From NCBI RefSeq assembly GCF_002909445.1, contig NZ_PPXC01000004.1, positions 186,001 through 250,000 on the forward strand: a stretch of DNA of 64,000 bases, written 5' to 3'. This document shows positions 35,768 to 44,921 of the stretch, piece after piece (positions within the stretch are counted from its first letter, which is position 1; every line of letters starts with the position of its first letter). A model generated the notes under the pieces. That model searched no databases. It was not told the origin of the DNA and saw only the letters and a list, made by a program, of their open reading frames with translations. Position numbers and translations under genes: made by a program. The stretch is from Arthrobacter glacialis (GTDB taxonomy: Bacteria; Actinomycetota; Actinomycetes; Actinomycetales; Micrococcaceae).

Positions 35768-38700
35768 CTAGATCAGGCCGTCCGAGAGGTGGTTCGGGGT
35801 GCCGAAGCGGTGCGCCGTGATGCTGACTGCCTGCTCATGCAGGAACGGCAGCATCTCAACGCGGCCAGCCTCGGTGACCTCGCCAGCGTAGATGGCCAGA
35901 TCCGGACGTCCGCCGGTTGCTTCGTAGACAGCACTGGTGTCGCCGCCAATCAGCCGGATGCGGCCGGCACCGAACGCGCGGGCGGTACCCAGCCAGTCGG
36001 CGTCGGACTCCACGGTGACGTTGATGCGCAGGCTCAGCAACAGGGCCTGCACCGAGGTGGGAAGTGCGACGCCGGAGGAGACTTCCGGTGTTGCTCCGGC
36101 GGTGATGCCTGCCGCAAGAACGCGGATCAACTTGGCAACGGGCTCACCCTCAGCCAGGCGCACCAGCGGGTTCAGCGGCAGGTAGCGGAACACATTGCGC
36201 TCGGCGGAGAGCCCCGAAACATCCTTGGCCACGCCAAACTCGTCAGCCCATGCGGCGGCGTCGCTGTGCAGCGAGCGCAGCAGGAATGCCTGCTCCGCAG
36301 CTGTCAGCTCGGTGGCAGCAGCAATCATCTTGGCGGCGGGGTCACCCAGCGGCTCGGTGGCCGTGGATTCGGCGGTTTCCCACGAGCCCAACCCCATGAG
36401 GTAGTTGGGTCCGCCCGCCTTGGTGCCGGCACCCACTGCCGACTTCTTCCAGCCGCCGAACGGCTGACGCTGCACAATGGCACCGGTAATGCCGCGGTTG
36501 ACGTACAGGTTTCCGGCCTGGACGGTGTCCAGCCAGAGGCCAATCTCCGCGGAATCCAAGGAATGCAGGCCGGAGGTGAGGCCGTAGTCGATCGCATTGA
36601 CCATGGCAATGGCCTCCTCGAGCGTGTCTGCCTGCATGACGCCCAGCACGGGGCCAAAGAACTCGGTCAGGTGGAAGGTGGAGCCCGCGGCAACACCCGT
36701 ACGAACACCCGGGGACCAGAGCCGTCCGGTGGAATCGAGCTGCTGGGGCTCGATGGCCCAGCTTTCGCCGCTGTCCAGGGTGGTCAGGGCTCCCAAGAGC
36801 TTGCCGGCGGCCGGTTCAATGACCGGGCCCATCTGCGTGGTGGCCGTCTCCGGGTAGCCAACGCTCAGGCTGGAGGCGGCATCGATCAGCTGGTTGCGGA
36901 AACGGGCTGACTTCGCCACCGACCCCACCATGATGACCAGCGATGCGGCGGAGCACTTCTGGCCGGCGTGGCCAAACGCGGACTGGACCACGTCCTTCGC
37001 AGCCAGGTCAAGATCTGCGCTGGGGGTGACGATGATGGCATTCTTGCCGGACGTCTCGGCCAGCAGTGGAAGATTAGTGCGGAAGCTGCGGAACAGTTCT
37101 GCTGTCTCGTAGCCGCCGGTAAGAATCACACGGTCCACGGCCGGGTGGGCCACCAGTGCCTTGCCCAGCTCGTTCTCACCGAGCTGGACCAGCGCCAGCA
37201 CCTCGCGGGGAACACCGGCTTCCCACAATGCTGCCACCATGAGTGAGCCGCTGCGCTGGGCTTGCGGTGCAGGCTTGATGACGACGGCGGAGCCAGCGGC
37301 CAGTGCGGACAGCGTTGAGCCGGCAGGGATGGCGACCGGGAAGTTCCACGGCGGGGTCACCACTGTGAGCTTCGCTGGGACGAACGCTGCGCCGTCGACA
37401 GTTTCCAAATCTTTGGCGCGCTCGGCGTAGTAATGGGCAAAGTCGATGGCTTCGCTGATCTCCGGGTCGGACTGGTCCAGTGTCTTGCCGGTTTCGGCGG
37501 CCATAACCTCCATGAACTCGGCGCGGCGGGACTCCATCACGTCGCCTGCACGGTGCAAGATGGCCGCACGCTCGGCGCCACTCAGCGCTCCCCACGCAGC
37601 AGCGGAGGCGACGGCGGTGTCCACAATGCTGTTCAACTCATCCAGTTCGGTGACAGTGGTGGCCGCGACAATGTCGTTGGCCAGCACGGAGCCGGGGATG
37701 CGGGCCAGAATGTCCTTGCCCCAGGCGTGGTTGGCCACCAGTGACGGATCGGTGTCCGGGGTGTTGGCGAAGGAATCCGCGGGCGCTGCAACGGCGGGCT
37801 GATTGCGGTCCTGGACACGGTTGGTGGGCGGCACAGTGGTGTCCAGGTCCGCCAGGGAGGCTAGGAAGCGCTGCTGTTCGCGCTGGAACAATGCCTCATT
37901 CTCGGAGAGTTCAAACACGGCTGACATGAAGTTGTCCTGGCTGGCACCTTCCTCCAAACGGCGAATCAGGTACGCGATGGCAACGTCGAACTCGCCCGGG
38001 TGGACCACGGGTGTGTACAGCAGCAGTGAGCCAACATCTTTGCGGACGGCCTCGGCCTGGCCGGTGGCCATGCCCAGCAGCATCTCAAATTCCAGCTGGC
38101 CGGAGGTGGTGTCGATGCCGCGCTGCTTGGCCAGCAGCCAGGCGTGGGCAACGTCGAAGAGGTTGTGGCCGGCCACGCCGACGTGGACGGCGTCAATGTG
38201 CTCGGGGGTCAGCGCGTAGTTCACCATGCGCTTGTAGTTGGTGTCCGAATCCTGCTTGCTGCCCCAGGTGGCCAGCGGCCAGCCGAAGACTGACGCCTGC
38301 ACCTGTTCCATGGGCAGGTTGGCGCCCTTGACGATGCGCACCTTAACGGCGGCGCCACCTTCGGCGCGGCGCCGCGTGGCCCATTCGGTTAGATCGATCA
38401 TGGCCGCGAGGGTGTCCGGCAGGTAGGCCTGGAGCACAATGCCGGCCTCCAGGTTCCTGAACTCCGGCTTGTCCAAGATGCGCTTGAACACGGCGATGGT
38501 CATGGTGAGATCCTTGTACTCCTCCATGTCCAGGTTGATGAACTTGGCCTTGGGAAAGGAGTTGGCCAGCGTATACAGCGGGGTGAGCTTCTCAACGATG
38601 TGGTCAACGGCGTCGTCGAAGGCCCACGGCGAGTGGGGTGCCACGGTGGAGGATTCCTTGATGGAGACATAGTCGACGTCGTCCCGCGCCAACAGATTCA

Positions 38701-39238
38701 GGGTTCCCTCAAGGCGCCGGGCGGCTTCGTTCTCACCCAGGACCGCCTCACCGAGGAGGTTGATGTTCAGGTCCACGCCACCCTTGCGGATCTTGGCGAT
38801 GGCCGGGCCCAGCTTGGCATCGGTGGCGTCCACAATCAAGTGGCCCACCATGTCCCGGAGCACCCTGCGGGCAATCGGGATGACGATGCCCGGCAGGATC
38901 GGGGCCATCATGCCGCCGATCCGGACGGCGCCGCGCATGTACCACGGCAGAAATGCCGGAACCTTGGGGGCCAGGATGGCAAGGTTGCGGGCGGCAACCG
39001 CCAGGTCCTCGGGACGAATCACGCCATCAACAAAACCCACGGTGAAGTCCAGGCCATTGGGGTCCTTCAGGACGCCGGCAAGGCGCTGGGCCGAGACATC
39101 CGCCGGGAACGTGGCGGCCTCGGTGAGCCAATGCCGGACAAGGGCGATGGTTTCCTGGGCAAGATCATTGCTGGGAACCGGAATGTTTGCGGAAGTGGCC
39201 GCGGTGACGGAACTAGTCATAGTTGCTGATGCATTCAT
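35768..39238 (-). CDS. putA: Bifunctional proline dehydrogenase / pyrroline-5-carboxylate dehydrogenase
   Basis: 1156 residues. The PRODH barrel spans roughly 90-470 (LNLLARDDVDYVSIKESS, VRIVKGANLPMEQ, YALTPEHIDAVHVGVAGHN, then a Tyr/Arg-containing IRRLEEGASQDNFM). The aldehyde dehydrogenase domain spans about 500-1000, with TPPWNFPVAIPAG, LLAETSGKNAIIVTP and the catalytic Cys762 in GHAGQKCSAASLV. A C-terminal ALDH-like region follows to 1156. It oxidises proline to glutamate with FAD and NAD+ and channels the intermediate. There is no ribbon-helix-helix repressor domain, so control probably comes from the divergent LysR regulator. Confidence 0.95.
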   Translation of the reverse strand: MNASATMTSSVTAATSANIPVPSNDLAQETIALVRHWLTEAATFPADVSAQRLAGVLKDPNGLDFTVGFVDGVIRPEDLAVAARNLAILAPKVPAFLPWYMRGAVRIGGMMAPILPGIVIPIARRVLRDMVGHLIVDATDAKLGPAIAKIRKGGVDLNINLLGEAVLGENEAARRLEGTLNLLARDDVDYVSIKESSTVAPHSPWAFDDAVDHIVEKLTPLYTLANSFPKAKFINLDMEEYKDLTMTIAVFKRILDKPEFRNLEAGIVLQAYLPDTLAAMIDLTEWATRRRAEGGAAVKVRIVKGANLPMEQVQASVFGWPLATWGSKQDSDTNYKRMVNYALTPEHIDAVHVGVAGHNLFDVAHAWLLAKQRGIDTTSGQLEFEMLLGMATGQAEAVRKDVGSLLLYTPVVHPGEFDVAIAYLIRRLEEGASQDNFMSAVFELSENEALFQREQQRFLASLADLDTTVPPTNRVQDRNQPAVAAPADSFANTPDTDPSLVANHAWGKDILARIPGSVLANDIVAATTVTELDELNSIVDTAVASAAAWGALSGAERAAILHRAGDVMESRRAEFMEVMAAETGKTLDQSDPEISEAIDFAHYYAERAKDLETVDGAAFVPAKLTVVTPPWNFPVAIPAGSTLSALAAGSAVVIKPAPQAQRSGSLMVAALWEAGVPREVLALVQLGENELGKALVAHPAVDRVILTGGYETAELFRSFRTNLPLLAETSGKNAIIVTPSADLDLAAKDVVQSAFGHAGQKCSAASLVIMVGSVAKSARFRNQLIDAASSLSVGYPETATTQMGPVIEPAAGKLLGALTTLDSGESWAIEPQQLDSTGRLWSPGVRTGVAAGSTFHLTEFFGPVLGVMQADTLEEAIAMVNAIDYGLTSGLHSLDSAEIGLWLDTVQAGNLYVNRGITGAIVQRQPFGGWKKSAVGAGTKAGGPNYLMGLGSWETAESTATEPLGDPAAKMIAAATELTAAEQAFLLRSLHSDAAAWADEFGVAKDVSGLSAERNVFRYLPLNPLVRLAEGEPVAKLIRVLAAGITAGATPEVSSGVALPTSVQALLLSLRINVTVESDADWLGTARAFGAGRIRLIGGDTSAVYEATGGRPDLAIYAGEVTEAGRVEMLPFLHEQAVSITAHRFGTPNHLSDGLI

Positions 39239-39277
39239 TTCTGCTGGCTCTATTGGGGGTTGGGGAATTCGATTCTA

Positions 39278-39340
39278 ATGACCAGTATGAGACCTTTGTT
39301 CAATAAGCAAAAGTGGTGATTTATGATGAATATTAGTCAT
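39278..39340. promoter_or_regulatory. Inverted pair of 11-bp boxes between putA and the LysR gene
   Basis: ATGACCAGTAT at 39278-39288 and its inverted relative ATATTAGTCAT at 39330-39340 match at nine of eleven positions. Their centres are 52 bp apart, close to five helical turns, which suits a LysR tetramer bridging two sites in the 128-bp divergent promoter region. Confidence 0.5.
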
Positions 39341-39366
39341 TTCTACTAACTCTTTGGGAGGCGCCC

Positions 39367-40290
39367 ATGCTGGACGTCAAACGCCTGCGATTGCTGCGGG
39401 AACTGCAGCTTCGCGGGACCTTGGCCGACGTGGCCGCGACCTTGCAATACAGCCCCTCTGCCGTGTCCCAACAGTTGGCACTGTTGGAGAAGGAGGTAGG
39501 CGTAAAGCTTCTGCTCAAAGTGGGCCGGCGTGTGCAGCTCACGCCCCAAGCCGAGATCTTGGTGGAACACACCACTGAGCTTTTGGAGACCTTGGAACGG
39601 GCGGAGGCAGACATGTCCGCCTCCTTGACCACCGTGACCGGCACAGTGAAGCTGGCCGTGTTTCAATCGGCGGCCCTGGCACTGTTGCCGGACTTGCTCA
39701 CTGCCATGGCGGCGGCCCACCCCGATGTGCGGATTGAGATGGTGCAACGCGAACCCGAAACGGCACTGTACGAGACGTGGGCCCGGGACTTTGATCTGGT
39801 CGTGGCCGAACAGTATCCCGGCCATGCCGCTCCCCTGCATCCGGGGCTGGACAGGATCACCCTCACCACCGACGCCATCCGGCTGGCAGTTCCCACTGCC
39901 GGCGTGGCTGGCGGCATGACCCGGCTGCGCACGGAGCCCATCACAGACCTTGAGGACACGGCCAACCTGCCCTGGGTCATGGAACCGCGCGGCGCGGCAT
40001 CGCGCCACTGGGCCGAACAGGCGTGCCGGCAGGCAGGTTTTGAGCCGGATGTGCGCTTTGAAACGGCCGATCTGCAGGCCCAAGTCAGGCTCATTGAATC
40101 CGGCAACGCCGTGGGGCTGATGCCGGACCTCATGTGGACCGGGCGACCTCCCGCCCTCACGCTGATCGACTTGCCCGGACTCCCCCGGCGCACAGTCTTC
40201 ACCTCGGCGCGACGGGCCAGCCGCCGTCGTCCGGCCATTTTGGCGTGCCGGGAAATCCTGGCGCAGACGGCACAGTCGCTCACCATCTAG
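39367..40290 (+). CDS. LysR-family transcriptional regulator (probable putA regulator)
   Basis: 307 residues. The N-terminal winged helix has LRLLRELQLRGTLADVAATLQYSPSAVSQQLALLEKEVGVKLL. The effector-binding domain starts near TVTGTVKLAVFQSAALALLPDLL. GGGAGG precedes the ATG. Divergent orientation from putA and the paired boxes between them suggest that it controls proline catabolism and possibly its own expression. Confidence 0.9.
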   Translation: MLDVKRLRLLRELQLRGTLADVAATLQYSPSAVSQQLALLEKEVGVKLLLKVGRRVQLTPQAEILVEHTTELLETLERAEADMSASLTTVTGTVKLAVFQSAALALLPDLLTAMAAAHPDVRIEMVQREPETALYETWARDFDLVVAEQYPGHAAPLHPGLDRITLTTDAIRLAVPTAGVAGGMTRLRTEPITDLEDTANLPWVMEPRGAASRHWAEQACRQAGFEPDVRFETADLQAQVRLIESGNAVGLMPDLMWTGRPPALTLIDLPGLPRRTVFTSARRASRRRPAILACREILAQTAQSLTI

Positions 40291-40327
40291 CTTCTCCAGG
40301 AGGTCCGACGGCGGATGGCCGGGTTCG

Positions 40328-40759
40328 TTAGGCCAGCTCGGCGATGATGGGACCCAGCAGGCGGCGCAATTGTTCGGCATCCCTCCGCGCCGACTCGCTC
40401 AGAAGCACCCGACTTGGTCCTGCCCGACGAAGCCAGAAACCGGCAACGGGCAGGATCAGCACGTCCAGTTCAAAGGGTGCCGCCTTGTTTCCGCGGTTCT
40501 TTTCGATCGACTGCACCAAGGAAGTCATCATCATGCCGTGGGCCCTGAGGTTGGCGTGGAATGCCGGTGCACGATCCGCCAACGACATGTACTCGATGCC
40601 TGCGTTGCTGGGCATATCCAGATGATCGGCCAATAAATCGGAGAACCAGAGTACCCATTCATCGGCGAGGGCGACGTCGGTGAGTGGACCAGTGACAGGA
40701 ATGCGCTCAGCAACTTCTGGCACCACGGGTGGGACAAAGAACGGTTTGGTGGCAGGCAA
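40328..40759 (-). CDS. Hypothetical protein, about 143 residues
   Basis: A TTG-started frame. It has no recognised domain. VLWFSDLLADHLDMPSNAG and a C-terminal helix SARRDAEQLRRLLGPIIAEL suggest a mainly helical cytosolic protein. It converges with the LysR gene with a gap of 37 bp. Support comes from consistent actinobacterial codon use and a clean frame; the start is uncertain because an in-frame stop lies only five codons upstream. Confidence 0.55.
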   Translation of the reverse strand: MPATKPFFVPPVVPEVAERIPVTGPLTDVALADEWVLWFSDLLADHLDMPSNAGIEYMSLADRAPAFHANLRAHGMMMTSLVQSIEKNRGNKAAPFELDVLILPVAGFWLRRAGPSRVLLSESARRDAEQLRRLLGPIIAELA

Positions 40760-40898
40760 TCCCAGCGAGTCTCAAAGGTGAAGTGCCACCGTCAGCGGCC
40801 AAAAGAGGCCCTCGCTCATACGCCAGCTCCGCGTTCTCGCAAACTGCATCGCGCCCCCTAGTGTGTGCCCTCACCCTACGCCTGTCCGCCGAGCGTGG

Positions 40899-41726
40899 CT
40901 ACGACCAGCGGCGCACAGCCCACTTCTCGGCCAGGCCCAACAGAGCGTCGGTGGCTTTTCCGAGAATGGCCAACAGCACAATGGCCAGCAGCAATCTGTC
41001 GGTGCGGCCGTTGTTTTGCGAATCCGTCAGCAGGAATCCGAGCCCCATGGAGGAGGCGATCAGTTCCGCTGCCACGAGGAACAGCCACGCTTGGGCGAGC
41101 GCCAGGCGCAGGCCGGAGAAGATGGCCGGAACCACTGCCGGTAGCTGAACAGTGGTCAGCAATTTGAGGCCCTTCAAGCCAAAGGCCCGGGCTGCCTCAA
41201 CCAGATTTTTATCCACGTGGCGCAATGCCAAGGAAACCGTGGTGAATACAGGAAAGAACGCACCAATGACTATCAGCGTGACCTTTGAATCCTCGCCGAT
41301 CTTCATCCACAGGATCAGCAGCGGCACCCACGCCAGTGAGGGGACGGCACGCAGCGCCCCGATCGTGGGTCCCAGTAACACGTCAGCCGCTTTGGAAAGC
41401 CCTACGAGAGCCCCCAGCGATAAGCCCAGGACTGCGCCGATGAGGAAGCCGATCAACACCCGTTGGGTCGAGATGGCCACGTGGTTGAATAATTCATTGC
41501 GCCCGATGAGCTCGGTTCCGGCGTCCAGTACTGCGCGGGGCGACGGCAGCTGGACCGGTGAAAACACCCAGGCAGCGGTGCTTAGCTGCCAGGCGAGCAG
41601 GATTAGGACAGGAAGAATCAGGCCCAGACCCAGCCTGGTCCACGAACGGGCGAAGATAGCAGAACCCGCCTTCGGCGAAGCATTCGTTGCCGTGCTAGCC
41701 GCTGCGCCACTATGGACAGCCATCAT
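40899..41726 (-). CDS. ssuC: ABC transporter permease, aliphatic sulfonate/taurine type
   Basis: 275 residues with six membrane helices. The BPD_transp_1 EAA loop reads EAARAFGLKGLKLLTTVQLPAVVPAIFSGLRLALAQAW, the contact site for the ATPase. Its ATG overlaps the stop of the binding-protein gene by four bases. It imports sulfonates or a related sulfur source with SsuA and SsuB. Confidence 0.88.
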   Translation of the reverse strand: MMAVHSGAAASTATNASPKAGSAIFARSWTRLGLGLILPVLILLAWQLSTAAWVFSPVQLPSPRAVLDAGTELIGRNELFNHVAISTQRVLIGFLIGAVLGLSLGALVGLSKAADVLLGPTIGALRAVPSLAWVPLLILWMKIGEDSKVTLIVIGAFFPVFTTVSLALRHVDKNLVEAARAFGLKGLKLLTTVQLPAVVPAIFSGLRLALAQAWLFLVAAELIASSMGLGFLLTDSQNNGRTDRLLLAIVLLAILGKATDALLGLAEKWAVRRWS

Positions 41727-42754
41727 GATTCCTTGATGGAGGCGGGATTGGCTTTCACGGCCAGAGAATCATCCAGGAGGGAGGACAGCGCGGTGTCCAC
41801 CTCGGCCTGGGTCTTGACATCACCGAGCTCCACAAACGTGGGCCCAATCTTCGCCAGCACTGCCCGCTGCTTCTCGCCCGGGATGCCGGAGACATTAAGA
41901 TTGCTGCGTTTAAGTATGACGGTGCTGGCAACTTCCGGCTTGAGTCCTGCGGCTGTAGCCAGGATCTGTGCTGTCTCTTCGGGGTTTTCCGCTGCCCAAA
42001 TACGCGCCTTTTCATAGACGTCCACCACGCTCTGCGCCAGTTCCGGCTTGTCCTTCAGGAATGACTCTGTGGCGTTCAGGAAACCGTAAGTATTAAAGTC
42101 CAGGTTCCGGTAAAAGAGGGTTGCACCTTCTTGTTCGGCCGTGGCCATGATCGGGTCCAGACCTGCCCACGCATCAACGGAACCGTTCTCCAAGGCGGCC
42201 CGGCCATCGGCATGCTGGAGATTCTGCACTGTGACGTCATCTGTGCTCAGGCCGGCCGCCTCCAAAGCCTGGACCAGGAAGAAGTAGGGATCGGTGCCCT
42301 TGGTGGCAGCAACTGACTTGCCTTTGAGATCGGCTACCGACGTGATGGCTGAGCCCTTGGCGGCAACCAGGGCAGCCCATTCGGGCTGGGAGTAGATGGA
42401 GATCGTTTTAATGGGCGATCCATTGGACCGGGCCAGCAGCGCGGCTGATCCTGCCGTGGAGCCGACGTCGATGGCTCCGGCGAGCAAAGCCTGATTGGCC
42501 TTGTTTGAACCGGCGGACTGCACCCATGTCACGGTGACGCCCTTGCTGGCCAGGGTTGCCTCCAGCCAGCCCTTTTCCTTGATGACAAGGCTCAGCGGGT
42601 TGTAGGTGGCAAAGTCGATGGTTAGTGTGCCGCCATCCTTGCCGGCGATGTCGGTGGCTGCATTCTCGCCGGCGCACCCCGCTAGGGCGAGTGCGGAGAC
42701 GGCGGCAGCGACGCTGAGGAAGGAACGGCGGTTAAGGGTGGGAGAAAAAGGCAT
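41723..42754 (-). CDS. ssuA: ABC transporter substrate-binding lipoprotein, sulfonate/nitrate/taurine type
   Basis: 343 residues from the ATG at 42754 (GAGGA upstream). A twin-arginine-like RRSFLS and a lipobox LAGC at the N-terminus indicate a membrane-anchored lipoprotein. Residues after 40 read TLTIDFATYNPLSLVIKEKGWLE and ADLKGKSVAATKGTDPYFFLVQAL, typical of NMT1/SsuA periplasmic-fold proteins. The SAM riboswitch ahead of the operon supports a sulfur-containing substrate over nitrate. Confidence 0.88.
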   Translation of the reverse strand: MPFSPTLNRRSFLSVAAAVSALALAGCAGENAATDIAGKDGGTLTIDFATYNPLSLVIKEKGWLEATLASKGVTVTWVQSAGSNKANQALLAGAIDVGSTAGSAALLARSNGSPIKTISIYSQPEWAALVAAKGSAITSVADLKGKSVAATKGTDPYFFLVQALEAAGLSTDDVTVQNLQHADGRAALENGSVDAWAGLDPIMATAEQEGATLFYRNLDFNTYGFLNATESFLKDKPELAQSVVDVYEKARIWAAENPEETAQILATAAGLKPEVASTVILKRSNLNVSGIPGEKQRAVLAKIGPTFVELGDVKTQAEVDTALSSLLDDSLAVKANPASIKES

Positions 42755-42803
42755 GGTGGTCCTCACGAAAGGTTGTGTTGATGAAAGGGTGTGGGAAAAG
42801 TGG

Positions 42804-43634
42804 CTAGTGGCCGTTGACGCCAAGGCTGGCCAGCAGTGAACTTCGAAGTCCGGCCAGCGCCGTTGATGCCCGGTCGCGGGGGCGGGGGCCTGGCACTTCC
42901 ACGGTGCGCACAATGGTGGCCCCCGGAGCGCCGGTCCCGTCAGGGCCAAGCAAAATGATGTGGTCGGCGAGCTGAAGGGCCTCGTCGACATCATGGGTGA
43001 CCAGCAAGACAGTGGTGGGCTCGGCCTGGTGTACGTCCAGCAGCAAATCCTGCATGGTGATCCGGGTCAGTGCATCCAATGCGCCGAAGGGCTCATCCAG
43101 CAGCAACACCCCGGGGTTTCGGGCCAGCGCCCTGGCCAGCGACGCCCGCTGGGCCATGCCGCCGGAGACCTCGCGCGGGCGGTGACCGGCAAATTCGGAC
43201 AACCCCACCAGTCCGACGAGCCTTTCAACTACCTCGCGGGTGCGGGCGGCGTTGGCGCCGGCGGGGACGCCAATCGCCACGTTTCCGGCGATGGATTTCC
43301 ATGGCAGCAGCCTGGGTTCTTGAAAGGCGACGGCGCAGCGCGAATCAATGCCGGACACGGCAGTGCCGTTAATAGTCACCGCGCCTGTGCTGGGCGTATC
43401 GAGCCCTGCCACGGCGCGCAGCAAAGTGGACTTCCCGCAGCCGGAGGGCCCCAATAACGCCACGATCTCCCCAGCTTGCACGTCGAAGGAAACCTCCCGA
43501 AGCACCGTGTGGGCACCGTGTCCAGTCCCAAAGGACCGGCCCAGGTTTTGAAAGGACACAGCCATGGCGGCAGTACCTTGCGGATCTGGCAGGGCGGAGG
43601 CCGTGGCAACGGACGGCGAAAGTAAAGCAGGCAT
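42804..43634 (-). CDS. ssuB: ABC transporter ATP-binding protein, sulfonate type
   Basis: 276 residues from the ATG at 43634. Walker A LLGPSGCGKSTLL, Q loop AFQEPRLLPW, signature VSGGMAQRASLARAL, Walker B GVLLLDEPFGALD and the switch HDVDEAL are all present. It is the first gene of ssuBAC, directly behind a SAM riboswitch whose last helix covers part of its ribosome-binding site (TGGAG). Confidence 0.9.
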   Translation of the reverse strand: MPALLSPSVATASALPDPQGTAAMAVSFQNLGRSFGTGHGAHTVLREVSFDVQAGEIVALLGPSGCGKSTLLRAVAGLDTPSTGAVTINGTAVSGIDSRCAVAFQEPRLLPWKSIAGNVAIGVPAGANAARTREVVERLVGLVGLSEFAGHRPREVSGGMAQRASLARALARNPGVLLLDEPFGALDALTRITMQDLLLDVHQAEPTTVLLVTHDVDEALQLADHIILLGPDGTGAPGATIVRTVEVPGPRPRDRASTALAGLRSSLLASLGVNGH

Positions 43635-43643
43635 GAGTGCACT

Positions 43644-43750
43644 CCATCGGTCCTGGCGGTAGCACCCTGCCGGCATTGATACCCGCACAGGGTGTCAACC
43701 AGGGTTGCTGCGGCGTCGTGGAGCCAGATCTCTCGGCCGCTCGGGATGGT
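43644..43750 (-). promoter_or_regulatory. SAM riboswitch (S-box-like) controlling ssuBAC
   Basis: On the minus strand the conserved S-box pieces occur in order: GCGGCCGAGAGATCTGGCTC, CGCCGCAGCAACCCTG, and CAGGGTGCTACCGCCAGGA. The P1 helix pairs CCATC (plus 43745-43749) with GATGG (43644-43648). GATGG is joined to the ssuB ribosome-binding site, which suggests translational control: SAM binding would hide the site. The exact class (SAM-I or SAM-IV) needs a covariance model. Confidence 0.8.
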
Positions 43751-43756
43751 CAACGT

Positions 43757-43779
43757 AAGACTAAGTCCTGCAGCAGGAC
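43757..43779 (-). promoter_or_regulatory. Probable ssuBAC promoter and 15-bp palindrome
   Basis: TAGTCT (minus strand, 43757-43762) is a plausible -10 just ahead of the riboswitch. Immediately upstream is GTCCTGCAGCAGGAC (43765-43779), seven-base arms around one base, positioned to overlap the -35 region, where a repressor could act. Confidence 0.4.
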
Positions 43780-43895
43780 CGGCAAAAATCGGGGCCGGTT
43801 CGGCAGTTCGCGAATCGTAACAATCCGAGCGCCCGGCCGGGGCCGCATTTGATGTCACACACCTGGTTGTCAGCCCGGTGTGCCACCATGGACCC

Positions 43896-44849
43896 ATGAC
43901 AGTCGCCGCAACCGCGGGGCCCACAATGGTTTGGGATGCCCACGGACCCTACTCCCTACACGGGACGTTGGGCATCATTGGTAGGGGCCCTGCCGATAAA
44001 ACCATCCGGCTGGCCCCGGGCGCGGCCTGGCTGGCCTTCAACACCCCCTCCGGACCAGCAACTTTGGGCATCAACCAACAGGGCAACGAGCTGCACGCCC
44101 GGGCTTGGGGTCCCGGCGCGGACCACGCCCTGACGGGCGTCCCGGCGCTGCTGGGCACCCACGACGACTGGTCCCATTTTGATTCACCCGGCTTTGCCGC
44201 CACGCTCCCCCGCGCAGTGAGGGATGCCCGACGCCGGCACCAGGCAGTGCGGCTGCCCTCCACCGGGCGCATGGTTGACGCACTGGTGCCTGCCATCTTG
44301 GAGCAAAAGGTCACATCCCTTGAGGCTCTTCGCAGCTACGCCGTCTTGTTGCGCAGATTCGGCACCGAGGCCCCGGGCGTTGGTGCTGACCCGGGTGTTC
44401 CGCACAATCTCCTGGTGGCCCCCACCCCCGCCCAATGGGCCGCGATTCCATCCTGGGAATGGCACAAGGCAGGTGTTGGACCACAGCGCTCGGCCACCAT
44501 TGTGCGGATGCTGCGAGCGGCGTCGGGCTTGGAGCGTTTGGCGAAGCTGCCAGCAGCGGAAGCGGGCGCAAGGATGCAGAGCATCCCCGGCGTTGGGGTA
44601 TGGACGGCGGCGGAAGTCACCCAGCGCACCCACGGTGACGCCGATCAGGTGGCCGTGGGCGACTACCACCTGGCCGCCTACGTGGGCTGGGCGCTGGCCG
44701 GGAAACCAGTGGACGATACTGGCATGCTGGAACTTTTGGAGCCCTGGCGCGGGCACCGGCAGCGGGTGGTGCGCATGTTGCAACTCAGTGGTTTCCGCAA
44801 GCCGATGTTCGGTCCGCGCATGACCATCCAAGACCACCGCGGGCACTGA
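43896..44849 (+). CDS. AlkA-like DNA-3-methyladenine glycosylase (HhH-GPD)
   Basis: 317 residues from the ATG at 43896. The N-terminal half resembles the AlkA_N-like fold. The HhH-GPD region contains ILEQKVTSLEALRSYAVLLRRFG, the helix-hairpin-helix MQSIPGVGVWTAAEV and VAVGDYHLAAYVGWAL with the expected catalytic Asp. It removes alkylated purines from DNA. It diverges from the sulfonate operon and is monocistronic. Confidence 0.87.
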   Translation: MTVAATAGPTMVWDAHGPYSLHGTLGIIGRGPADKTIRLAPGAAWLAFNTPSGPATLGINQQGNELHARAWGPGADHALTGVPALLGTHDDWSHFDSPGFAATLPRAVRDARRRHQAVRLPSTGRMVDALVPAILEQKVTSLEALRSYAVLLRRFGTEAPGVGADPGVPHNLLVAPTPAQWAAIPSWEWHKAGVGPQRSATIVRMLRAASGLERLAKLPAAEAGARMQSIPGVGVWTAAEVTQRTHGDADQVAVGDYHLAAYVGWALAGKPVDDTGMLELLEPWRGHRQRVVRMLQLSGFRKPMFGPRMTIQDHRGH

Positions 44850-44921
44850 CGTGCTGGCCGGATGCGTTCACACTGCGGAACCGCTTCCGGGGCCGGCCCC
44901 GCCATCGCCTAGGCTGGTGGA

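Noticed and set aside
35735-36910. 391-codon plus-strand frame opposite putA
   Set aside because: Antisense to the ALDH part of PutA; Gly/Gln-rich composition with no motif.
39346-40380. 344-codon minus-strand frame opposite the LysR gene
   Set aside because: Shadow frame; the plus strand has a clear LysR helix-turn-helix and GGGAGG before its start.
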